From assembly GCA_021739635.1 (NCBI GenBank), contig JAIPBH010000016.1:1-64000 (forward strand): a DNA stretch of 64,000 nt, written 5' to 3'. This DNA is from Flavobacteriaceae bacterium (lineage in GTDB: Bacteria > Bacteroidota > Bacteroidia > Flavobacteriales > Flavobacteriaceae). The notes below the pieces were generated by a model that did no database searches, had not been told where the DNA came from, and saw nothing but the letters and a program-made list of their open reading frames with translations. Positions 18,861 through 25,986 of the stretch are shown in pieces (position 1 is the first letter of the stretch; each line of letters opens with the position of its first letter). The translations under genes and the position numbers were made by a program.

Positions 18861-19391
18861 ATGAAAACAGATAGTAAAACAAATAAACACGTGTATTGGA
18901 ATCCATATTATGGTGGTTTTTTGTTAGGGATTTTAATCATATTCACCTTTTATCTAACAGGTAGAGGTTTAGGTGCAAGTGGCGCCATGAAAAGCAGTGT
19001 TGTCACCATAGTTGATAAAGTAGCACCCACACATGCCGAAAACAATGAATATTATAGCAAGTTTATCAGTAAAGATAATTCGCCAATGAACACATGGTTG
19101 GTTTTTGAAACTTTAGGAGTTTTAATTGGGGCTTTTATTTCAGGTGGTTTAGCTGGCAGAATTAAATGGAGAGTACAACATTCACCAAAAATAACTCGTA
19201 AACGCAGACTCGTTTTTGCTCTTGCTGGAGGAGTATTATTTGGGTTAGGAGCTCAAATTGCTCGTGGATGTACAAGTGGAGCTGCTCTTAGTGGTATGGC
19301 CGTATTATCGTCTGGAGGCTTTTTAACTATGTTAGCCATTTTTGGTTCGGCATATGCTGCTGCTTACTTTTTTAGAAAAAATTGGATTTAA
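18861..19391 (+). CDS. YeeE/YedE family permease, N-terminal half-type protein
   Basis: A 176-aa membrane protein of the DUF395 (YeeE/YedE) family. Hydrophobic helices begin near residue 15 and again after residue 75. The conserved cysteine motif ARGCTSGAALSGMA is at about residues 134-147. In the characterised member TsuA (YeeE), such cysteines relay thiosulfate across the inner membrane. Here the fold is split over this gene and the next, 19 bp apart, so the two are expected to form a heteromer. An unusual periplasmic-looking loop (residues 40-75, including PTHAENNEYYSKF) separates the first helices. Confidence 0.87.
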   Translation: MKTDSKTNKHVYWNPYYGGFLLGILIIFTFYLTGRGLGASGAMKSSVVTIVDKVAPTHAENNEYYSKFISKDNSPMNTWLVFETLGVLIGAFISGGLAGRIKWRVQHSPKITRKRRLVFALAGGVLFGLGAQIARGCTSGAALSGMAVLSSGGFLTMLAIFGSAYAAAYFFRKNWI

Positions 19392-19410
19392 TTAAATAAA
19401 AAATATAATT

Positions 19411-20001
19411 ATGGGACCATTAATTCCTAACGGTATGATTCCTATTGAATGGGATAGTATAATAGCCATTTTTATTGGTATTGTTTTTGGCTTTGTTTTA
19501 GAATCCTCAGGATTTTCATCTTCAAGAAAGCTTGCAGGTGTATTTTATGGCTATGATTTTGCAGTATTAAAAGTATTTTTTACAGCGGCAGCAGTATCTG
19601 TAATAGGACTTTATTATATGGACTATTTAGGCTATCTAGATATCAATCAATTATACGTGCATCCTACCTATTTATGGGGAGCAATTATAGGTGGTATTAT
19701 TATGGGAATAGGTTTTGTAGCTGGTGGTTTTTGTCCAGGTACAAGTTTATGTGCTGTAGCTATAGGAAAATTAGATGCTTGGGTTTATGTAGCAGGAATC
19801 ATGATTGGAGTATTTTTATTTTCAGAGCTATATCCTTTTTTTGAACCTATTTATAATGGTTATTTTTTGGGAAATGTAACCTTAATTGATTCATTTGGTT
19901 GGAATCCCTATTGGGTGATATTTATTTTTTCAATGATAGCAATTGTTGCATTTGCAATATCCGATATAGTTAGAAAAAAAATTAAAAGTGTGTTTTACTA
20001 A
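19411..20001 (+). CDS. YeeE/YedE family permease, partner half
   Basis: A 196-aa membrane protein with about six hydrophobic segments and the second DUF395 signature AGGFCPGTSLCAVAIGKLDAW, which contains two cysteines. It complements the preceding gene in the way paired half-size YeeE/YedE genes do in other bacteria. The operon places it between the NrfD subunit and two rhodanese-fold proteins, so its cargo is probably thiosulfate or another sulfane-sulfur compound. The direction of transport and the substrate are inferences. Confidence 0.87.
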   Translation: MGPLIPNGMIPIEWDSIIAIFIGIVFGFVLESSGFSSSRKLAGVFYGYDFAVLKVFFTAAAVSVIGLYYMDYLGYLDINQLYVHPTYLWGAIIGGIIMGIGFVAGGFCPGTSLCAVAIGKLDAWVYVAGIMIGVFLFSELYPFFEPIYNGYFLGNVTLIDSFGWNPYWVIFIFSMIAIVAFAISDIVRKKIKSVFY

Positions 20002-20016
20002 TAAAACGATAGTACA

Positions 20017-20679
20017 ATGGATAAAAAGAAGATTGCCAAAGTAGCATCTTTCAGGTACAAAATTTTAGCAATAATTTTTTTAGTGCTTGCAGGAGGCTTG
20101 GTTTTACTACCTAAATATCAAAAGCAAGAAGGTATCAAATCTGAAGCATTATTAAGTCATGCAAATAGTGCTGAAAGATATATATCTACAGATCAAATTG
20201 CCAATAAAATTATTAACCAAGACCCTTCTTTTATATTAATTGATGTAAGAGATGAAGAAAGTTATAATAATTATTCGCTCCCAAATGCTATTAACATTCC
20301 TCTTAAAAAAATATTTGATGAAGAATCTATAGCTTATTTAAATCAAAATGAGTTTGATGTCATCTTTTTTTCTAATGATAATTTTTATGCAGATCAAGCA
20401 TGGATGTTGTGTGATAGATTAGGTTTTAAAAACTTACGAGTTTTAAATGGTGGTTTAAATAAATGGTTTACTACTATAATTAACCCTACAAAACCAAATG
20501 ACGATATGCCAGATCAAGCATTTGAATTATATACAACACGTAAAGCCTCTAGCATGTATTTTGGAGTAGCGTACCCAGACCAGGTAATAACTGATGATTC
20601 TAGTTTAAAAACAGAAACTCCTAAACAAGTCATTACAGTTCAAAAGAAAAAGAAAAAAGCAGCTGAAGGTGGTTGTTAA
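20017..20679 (+). CDS. Membrane-anchored rhodanese-fold protein with C-terminal Gly-Gly-Cys tail (copy 1)
   Basis: A 220-aa protein with one N-terminal membrane helix (residues about 15-32) and a periplasmic rhodanese domain (about 58-152; FILIDVRDEESY, LPNAINIPL, GGLNKWF). The loop that normally holds the catalytic cysteine reads FFSNDNFYADQAW, so Ser119 or Asn120 is in place of Cys. A linker then leads to a lysine-rich tail VITVQKKKKKAAEGGC, with Cys220 as the last residue; the only other cysteine is C132. I infer that sulfur is carried on the terminal Cys, as on the GGCGG arm of SoxY. It lies 15 bp after the YeeE pair. A different possibility is a metal-binding or thioether-linked tail. 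Confidence 0.85.
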   Translation: MDKKKIAKVASFRYKILAIIFLVLAGGLVLLPKYQKQEGIKSEALLSHANSAERYISTDQIANKIINQDPSFILIDVRDEESYNNYSLPNAINIPLKKIFDEESIAYLNQNEFDVIFFSNDNFYADQAWMLCDRLGFKNLRVLNGGLNKWFTTIINPTKPNDDMPDQAFELYTTRKASSMYFGVAYPDQVITDDSSLKTETPKQVITVQKKKKKAAEGGC

Positions 20680-21321
20680 TTTTAAAACTTTATAAGAATT
20701 TCTATTATGAAAGAGTTAGAAAAAGTAAAACGTATATCAATAGTTTCAACACTTTTTATATTAGCCATATTAATAGGTGTGTTAACTTTTGAACGTCCTA
20801 AAAATATGTATGCAATTAACACCAAAGTCACATTAGAAAAATTAACGGCTAATAATTATTTAATTTCATTAAATGAGATTAATAATCCAAACATCATATT
20901 AATAGATGTAAGAAGCCAATTTGAATATGATAAAGGATATTTAAAAAATGCTATTAATATTTCAACACCAGATATTTTAAGCCAAGAAAATCAAGAACTA
21001 TTTAAGGAATTTAAAGACAATAAAAAAACAGTTGTTATATATGGAAAAAACCCTCAAGAAGCTAATATCCCTTTTCTTTTATTGTATCAATTAGGATATG
21101 ATAATCTTAAATTGTTGGCGGTTGAGAATAATTATTTGCAAAATAAATTAATTACAAGCCAAAGTGAAATTGAAAAACCAATTGCAGATATTAAAGCATT
21201 CATAGATGAATCAACTAAAAATTTGAAAACCACTAATACCGAAACAGACAAAAAAGAACCTATTAAAAAGGTGATTACAGTTCAAAAGAAAAAGAAAAAA
21301 GCTGCTGAAGGAGGTTGTTAA
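20632..21321 (+). repeat. 48-nt near-identical repeat encoding the GGC tails
   Basis: Bases 20632-20679 and 21274-21321 form the 3' ends of the two rhodanese-fold genes including the stop codons. They differ at two positions only, both synonymous third positions (GCA/GCT and GGT/GGA). The coding sequence upstream of each copy has diverged strongly. Confidence 0.9.
20707..21321 (+). CDS. Membrane-anchored rhodanese-fold protein with C-terminal Gly-Gly-Cys tail (copy 2)
   Basis: A 204-aa paralog of the preceding protein with the same plan: membrane helix at about residues 9-27, rhodanese domain about 48-145 (IILIDVRSQFEYDKGYL, NAINIS) and the tail VITVQKKKKKAAEGGC. The active loop reads VVIYGKNPQEANIP, with glycine where the catalytic cysteine should be. 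Cys204, the final residue, is the only cysteine in the whole protein, so any thiol chemistry must occur at the tail. The two globular domains are only distantly similar while the tails are identical over the last 16 residues. It starts 27 bp after copy 1 and ends 47 bp before the Crp regulator. Confidence 0.85.
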   Translation: MKELEKVKRISIVSTLFILAILIGVLTFERPKNMYAINTKVTLEKLTANNYLISLNEINNPNIILIDVRSQFEYDKGYLKNAINISTPDILSQENQELFKEFKDNKKTVVIYGKNPQEANIPFLLLYQLGYDNLKLLAVENNYLQNKLITSQSEIEKPIADIKAFIDESTKNLKTTNTETDKKEPIKKVITVQKKKKKAAEGGC

Positions 21322-21368
21322 TCTATTACAAATTCTATATTCTTTTAATAAAAATAATTATATAAAAA

Positions 21369-22028
21369 TTGAATAATAAAGATATCATATTAAAAGAAAA
21401 ATTTATTAACCACTTTTCAAAAGTCTTTGAAGAAAAATTAATTCAAGAAATCATAAAAGTTGGTCATTTTAATACAATGAAATCCGGTCAACTTTTAATT
21501 GATATTGGAGACGATTTAACACATATTCCATTAATTTTTGAAGGTACAGCAAAGGTTATAAGGCATATAAAGATTGATGGAGAATTGGTTTTGTATTATT
21601 TGAAACCTGGTGATACTTGTGCCGTTTCTTTTATTAACTGTATTGAAAGCAAAAAAAGTGTTTTTGAGGTTATTATTGAAACAGATATGTCTGCAGTTTT
21701 TATTCCGGTTGATATAATTGATGAATGGTTAGTAACATATAAATCTTGGAGACGTTACATTATTGACAGTTACCATTTTAGATTAATGGAAATGCTAGAG
21801 TCTATAGATGGTTTAGCATTCACCAACTTGCATGAACGGTTATTTAAATATTTAACAGATAAGGTTAAAAGAAATAACAAAAAAATATTACAAGTTACAC
21901 ACCAAGAACTTGCAAATGACATGAATACTTCAAGAGTAGTAATTTCTAGAATTATTAAGCAATTACAAGACGAAGGAAAAATTATTTCTACCAGAAATAA
22001 AATTAAAGTCTTAGATATTAATACTTAG
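21369..22028 (+). CDS. Crp/Fnr-family transcriptional regulator
   Basis: A 219-aa regulator with an N-terminal cyclic-nucleotide-type beta-barrel (about residues 30-125) and a C-terminal winged HTH (about 165-215; THQELANDMNTSRVVISRIIKQL). The start is TTG at 21369, as no ATG fits the domain. Two cysteines close together in the effector domain (C84 and C91, in DTCAVSFINC) have no role in ordinary cAMP binding and could sense redox or sulfur species; this is inference. It is the last gene of the psr-like operon and is one of two candidates for the activator that binds the ATGAY-N4-RTCAT operators. A strong terminator follows. Confidence 0.88.
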   Translation: MNNKDIILKEKFINHFSKVFEEKLIQEIIKVGHFNTMKSGQLLIDIGDDLTHIPLIFEGTAKVIRHIKIDGELVLYYLKPGDTCAVSFINCIESKKSVFEVIIETDMSAVFIPVDIIDEWLVTYKSWRRYIIDSYHFRLMEMLESIDGLAFTNLHERLFKYLTDKVKRNNKKILQVTHQELANDMNTSRVVISRIIKQLQDEGKIISTRNKIKVLDINT

Positions 22029-22077
22029 TTTTAAATTTCTTATTAATCAATTTATTATAAAATATTAATAACGCTAA

Positions 22078-22113
22078 ACAAAAAAGACTGCCAAATTTGG
22101 CAGTCTTTTTTGT
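22078..22113. terminator. Bidirectional intrinsic terminator
   Basis: A perfect 36-nt palindrome. The half-stem ACAAAAAAGACTGCCAAA is followed directly by its complement, and there is a T run on either strand. It lies between the convergent Crp gene and fadL-like gene. Confidence 0.93.
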
Positions 22114-22147
22114 TTATAGACTTTAACTTCTTAATTAGAATTAAATT

Positions 22148-23494
22148 TTATTTATTAAAAGTATAACTTATACCAAGCTGTACCATAGAAGTTGTCATTT
22201 TATAAGAAACAGATGAACCAGGAATAGCTCCTAAAGGATTACTAGAAGAAATCATAAATGGTGAAAGTATTTGCCCTTCAGTTGATCCATTACTATCTCC
22301 ATAATGGTAAACAGCATCTAGCTTCCAACTATTGTTAACTTCATAACTAAAACCAAATTGATAAGCATTTTTAATTACTGCTGTGGCTGGAATGTTAAAA
22401 AAAGTTATTTCTTCAGGAATTGGGTTAGAACTATAAGTATAGCCAATACGTAATGGTAATTTATTAATTCCTTTATATTGTAAACCTGTAGAAAGAACAC
22501 TAATATTTTTCCATCCAAAACCAGCTACTGAAGCAGTATTAGTCCAGCCTGAATTCATAAACCCTGCAGTTTCTTCGTAAAATACTCTTCTAAAATCTAA
22601 AGCAAAATCAACATTGCCTTTTGAGTATCCCAATCCAAAAGACAAAATTCCAGGATAGTCCATTTGAAATTCGTTTTTAGAGCTACTGTTATCTAAATAA
22701 GTGTCTTCAAATTTAAATTTAAGGAATGTTTGAGGCATTTTATATGCAGCACCAAATTTTAAACCATTTCCTGTATCATAAAACATTCCAAATTGAGCTC
22801 CAAAACCAACAGCTGTTGCTTTATTAGTTGAAGGATATCCAGCTGTAAGAGAAGGGTTTGCTGTTGGATTTGGTGATAATTCTAATGACGAATAATTGAT
22901 TGTTGGTTGTATCCCAACAGAGAATTTATCAGATAATTCGTAGGCCCAAGTAGCACCAACTTGTAAAAGCATATAATCTGATTCTATATGTCCAAATCCT
23001 CCTGCATTTTGTGGATAGTTTATTGGATTTGAATTTACCATAGGATTAAAAGCCGGGTTAAAAGGATTGTTGCCTTCTTCAGGAAAAGTAACTCCAAATC
23101 CACTAATTCCAAAAGCAGATAATCCAAAAGTATGTTTACTTCCTTCTTTACCCCAAACCATGGCTAAAGCTGGCATAGGTGAAACACCTCTATCGTCTTT
23201 TGTTGTACCACTTACACTTGGTGCTCCTGGACCCAACATTCCTGCTGGTAATGAAGATGATAGCTCAGGTGAAGAATAAAATAAACCAATATCAAGTTTT
23301 AATATCTTATCATCAAAAACTGATATGGCAGCAGGATTCCATTGAAGTGCTCCAGAAATATCTAATGGTTGTGCTGTAGAAGCGCCTCCCATTGACATAT
23401 TAACAGCACCTACTCCTTGCATAATGTGTCCTGCTTGTGAAAACATCATAGCAGAAAAACTTAAAAAAAAGACTGAGAAAAGTAACGATTTCAT
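22148..23494 (-). CDS. OmpP1/FadL/TodX-family outer-membrane transport protein
   Basis: A 448-aa beta-barrel porin with a 19-residue signal peptide (ending FSQA) and the FadL-style N-terminal hatch (GHIMQGVGAVNMSMGGAST). The C-terminus ends in the aromatic strand LGISYTFNK typical of outer-membrane barrels. The family takes up hydrophobic compounds such as fatty acids or aromatics. Its promoter has the same operator and spacing as moeA and psrA-like, so it belongs to the same regulon, which is unexpected for a plain fatty-acid channel. The cargo in this context is unknown. Confidence 0.87.
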   Translation of the reverse strand: MKSLLFSVFFLSFSAMMFSQAGHIMQGVGAVNMSMGGASTAQPLDISGALQWNPAAISVFDDKILKLDIGLFYSSPELSSSLPAGMLGPGAPSVSGTTKDDRGVSPMPALAMVWGKEGSKHTFGLSAFGISGFGVTFPEEGNNPFNPAFNPMVNSNPINYPQNAGGFGHIESDYMLLQVGATWAYELSDKFSVGIQPTINYSSLELSPNPTANPSLTAGYPSTNKATAVGFGAQFGMFYDTGNGLKFGAAYKMPQTFLKFKFEDTYLDNSSSKNEFQMDYPGILSFGLGYSKGNVDFALDFRRVFYEETAGFMNSGWTNTASVAGFGWKNISVLSTGLQYKGINKLPLRIGYTYSSNPIPEEITFFNIPATAVIKNAYQFGFSYEVNNSWKLDAVYHYGDSNGSTEGQILSPFMISSSNPLGAIPGSSVSYKMTTSMVQLGISYTFNK

Positions 23495-23586
23495 AATTTA
23501 AAAGTTAGTTAGACAGATTAAAATAAATTAGAATTAAATATGTAAAGATTGATTTTAAATCTGTTTATTGTTTATATTAATAATAA

Positions 23587-23630
23587 CAAATTTACGCTTT
23601 GAAATTGTAGATAATCATGACTTTTGTTAG
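23587..23630 (-). promoter_or_regulatory. Crp/Fnr-type operator and -7 element of the fadL-like gene
   Basis: On the plus strand the operator reads ATGACTTTTGTTAG (23617-23630), one half-site perfect and one degenerate. The minus-strand -7 element TAAATTTG runs from 23594 down to 23587, a full match to TAnnTTTG, 29.5 bp from the operator centre. Confidence 0.68.
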
Positions 23631-23714
23631 TCTTTTATTACTAATACAAATAAATTAAAACGAAAAAGTTAAGCGAACTTTTAAATAGTTATAAGAAATT
23701 TAAAATTAATATTT

Positions 23715-24167
23715 TCAGAATTTTTGCTTACCTAAAATTTCTTTAATTTTAATTCTGTAAACAATAGGTATAGAGCCTGTATTTAATTTACTTGAAAAAG
23801 AACTTATTAGTTCTGCATTTATATTTTCTTTTTTTGCCATGATACTTTTTACATTTTGAGCAAATTTATGAAGTTGCATTTTAGCTTCACTTCCATTAAG
23901 TTCTTCAAATTCACCAATTATTTGAACAGATTTCCAATTATTTATTGAATTAATTTCTTCAAATTGTAAAGCTACAATAGGATTTAATCTCATAGCATTA
24001 ATTTTATGCCCTTCATTAGAATAGCTTATTATTATATTCTCTTTTTGGTCAAAATAATAAGTAATAGGTAAAATAAAAGGCACATTATTATGTATATAGG
24101 CTAAGTGGGCTATATAATTATTGTTGAGTATTTGAATACAATCTTTTTTTAAAATGCTATCACTCAT
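23715..24167 (-). CDS. FMN-binding split-barrel protein (pyridoxamine 5'-phosphate oxidase-like)
   Basis: A 150-aa protein of the pyridoxamine-phosphate-oxidase-like split-barrel superfamily. It has NYIAHLAYIHNNVPFILPITYYFD near the N-terminus and the HKINAMRLNPIVALQFEEI core strand. Members bind FMN, F420 or heme, and many act as stress-related flavin reductases; the true PdxH signature is absent. It has its own operator and -7 box, so it is a separate transcription unit in the same regulon as uspA and fadL. Small split-barrel proteins of this kind are often co-regulated with universal stress proteins under low oxygen. Confidence 0.8.
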   Translation of the reverse strand: MSDSILKKDCIQILNNNYIAHLAYIHNNVPFILPITYYFDQKENIIISYSNEGHKINAMRLNPIVALQFEEINSINNWKSVQIIGEFEELNGSEAKMQLHKFAQNVKSIMAKKENINAELISSFSSKLNTGSIPIVYRIKIKEILGKQKF

Positions 24168-24214
24168 TATTAATTTGGTTTTTAAGTAATTAAAAAATCA
24201 GAGATGAATTATAC

Positions 24215-24258
24215 TCAATATAGTTTATATTAAAATACTATACTATGACTAAAATCAT
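24215..24258 (-). promoter_or_regulatory. Crp/Fnr-type operator and weak -7 element of the split-barrel gene
   Basis: The operator ATGACTAAAATCAT is at 24245-24258. The minus-strand sequence TATATTGA from 24222 down to 24215 partly matches TAnnTTTG, 29.5 bp from the operator centre. The split-barrel start codon is at 24167. Confidence 0.65.
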
Positions 24259-24267
24259 ATATAAGGA

Positions 24268-24567
24268 TTATATATTCGACTTTATTATTGAAACAATCTG
24301 GTTTTTATCCATAACACCAGATTGTTTCCAAATCTGAACGCCATTTTTAAAAAGTATCATAGTTGGCACACCACGTACTTGATATTTAGCTGACAAGGCT
24401 TGGTTTTTATCAACATCAATTTTGATAATCTTTATTAAGTCACCAAGTTCAGCTTTAACCTCTTTAAGAATTGGAGCTAAAATTTTACATGGGTTACACC
24501 ATTCAGCAAAAAAATCTACAAGAATAGGTGTTTCAGAATTAATAATATTTTGGAATGATTGTTTCAT
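24268..24567 (-). CDS. Thioredoxin with CNPC active site
   Basis: A 99-aa cytoplasmic thioredoxin (PILVDFFAEWCNPCKILAPIL, cis-Pro in RGVPTMILFKNG). The active site is WCNPC rather than the classical WCGPC, so the redox potential may be shifted. It precedes the split-barrel gene on the same strand, but an operator and promoter lie between them, so the two are not necessarily one transcript. I see no copy of the shared operator upstream of this gene in 24568-24744. Confidence 0.9.
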   Translation of the reverse strand: MKQSFQNIINSETPILVDFFAEWCNPCKILAPILKEVKAELGDLIKIIKIDVDKNQALSAKYQVRGVPTMILFKNGVQIWKQSGVMDKNQIVSIIKSNI

Positions 24568-24744
24568 TTTTTATAATCATTTATTTATCAGTATAATGAA
24601 AAGAACATGTTAAGTTAAAAATTTTAAAACAAAAAACAGTTTAAATAATTACTAATATTTAATAATTTTGAACCATTCTTATACTTAAAGTCTATATTTT
24701 TTTTTCGTACTTTTAAACTTTAAAATTTTCAAACCAATAAATAA

Positions 24745-25986
24745 ATGTTTCAGAAAGATCAGGATGTTTTTAATTTACTTTTTGAAGCCGTTTCTGAAGG
24801 TGTTATAGTTGTTGACGCATCTCAAAATATTGTTGCAACTAACATTTCAGCAGAACAAATGTTTGGTTATGAAAATAAAGAACTAATAGGTAAGCATCTC
24901 AATGTTTTAATACCAAAAAATTATCATTTAGGTCATACAGGGCATTTTAATGGTTTTATAAAACAAAACGTTAGCCGTAAAATGGGTAATGGTAGAGACC
25001 TCAATGGAATTAGAAAAGATTCTACTATTTTTCCTTTAGAAATTGGACTTAACCCTTTCAATGCTTATGGTGAAACTTATGTGATGGCTTTAGTTATTAA
25101 TGTTTCAATTAGAAAAAAGCATGAGCAAGAAATCATTGAGTTAAATCAGCAACTAGAAGATAAAGTGTTGAGGCGTACTCAAGAACTTAACAATGCCATA
25201 GATGAACTCAAAGCAGTTAATAGTAGATTAGAAGCAGAAAATATAAAACGAATAGAAGCAGAGAGAAAAACAAAAATAGCTTTAAAAAGAGAAATTGAAC
25301 TTAATGAGCTTAAAACAAAATTTTTATCTTTAGTTTCACATGAGTTTAAAACACCTTTAAGTGGTATTTTAACATCAACTATGCTTTTGGGTAAGTATAA
25401 GTTAACAGAGCAGCAAGACAATAGAGATAAGCATTTAAAAACTATTACAGATAGAGTTCATTACTTAAACAACATACTCAATGACTTTTTATCAATTGAT
25501 AAGCTTGAAACAGGTAAAATAAAATATAATTTTAGTGAATTTAAACTTAGTAAAGTTATTAATGAAGTAGTTTATAATTGTAATTTGTTATTAAAAGAAG
25601 GGCAAAGAATTAAATACCCAGATAATATAGACGATATTTCACTGTATCAAGATGAAAAAATTATTGAATTAACATTGTCCAATTTAGTCCATAACTCATT
25701 AAAATATTCACCTGAAAACACTAATATTGTTATAGATGTAAGGCATGATTATGAGAAAACCAGCTTTATAATTAAAGACAAAGGAATTGGAATTCCAGAA
25801 AAAGATCAAAAAAACATATTTAATCGTTATTTTAGAGCTGAAAATGCCTTACTAACTCAAGGTACTGGCATTGGATTAAATATTGTAAAAACACATTTAG
25901 AAAATTTAGGCGGAAAAATTAAATTTGTAAGTGAAGAGAATAAAGGAACAACATTTACTGTTACCATACCAAATAAAGCTTTATGA
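24745..25986 (+). CDS. FixL-like PAS sensor histidine kinase
   Basis: A 413-aa soluble kinase with no membrane helix. A PAS domain covers about residues 5-125, a coiled coil about 126-190, then HisKA with phospho-acceptor H199 (SLVSHEFKTP) and HATPase with N-box N313/N317, DKGIGI and GTGIGL. The PAS segment IPKNYHLGHTGHF...GNGRDLNGIRKDS aligns with the FixL heme-PAS. H64 falls on the proximal heme histidine and R84 on the oxygen-sensing arginine of the FG loop. H64 is also frequent in non-heme PAS domains, so heme binding is a hypothesis. It overlaps the receiver-Crp gene by 4 bp, which makes that protein its likely partner. Confidence 0.88.
   Translation: MFQKDQDVFNLLFEAVSEGVIVVDASQNIVATNISAEQMFGYENKELIGKHLNVLIPKNYHLGHTGHFNGFIKQNVSRKMGNGRDLNGIRKDSTIFPLEIGLNPFNAYGETYVMALVINVSIRKKHEQEIIELNQQLEDKVLRRTQELNNAIDELKAVNSRLEAENIKRIEAERKTKIALKREIELNELKTKFLSLVSHEFKTPLSGILTSTMLLGKYKLTEQQDNRDKHLKTITDRVHYLNNILNDFLSIDKLETGKIKYNFSEFKLSKVINEVVYNCNLLLKEGQRIKYPDNIDDISLYQDEKIIELTLSNLVHNSLKYSPENTNIVIDVRHDYEKTSFIIKDKGIGIPEKDQKNIFNRYFRAENALLTQGTGIGLNIVKTHLENLGGKIKFVSEENKGTTFTVTIPNKAL

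Noticed and set aside
20641-20666. A-rich run as a slippage or frameshift site in the rhodanese genes
   Set aside because: Both copies keep the same frame and end at the same Cys-stop, so the A-rich run encodes the lysine tail rather than marking a broken gene.
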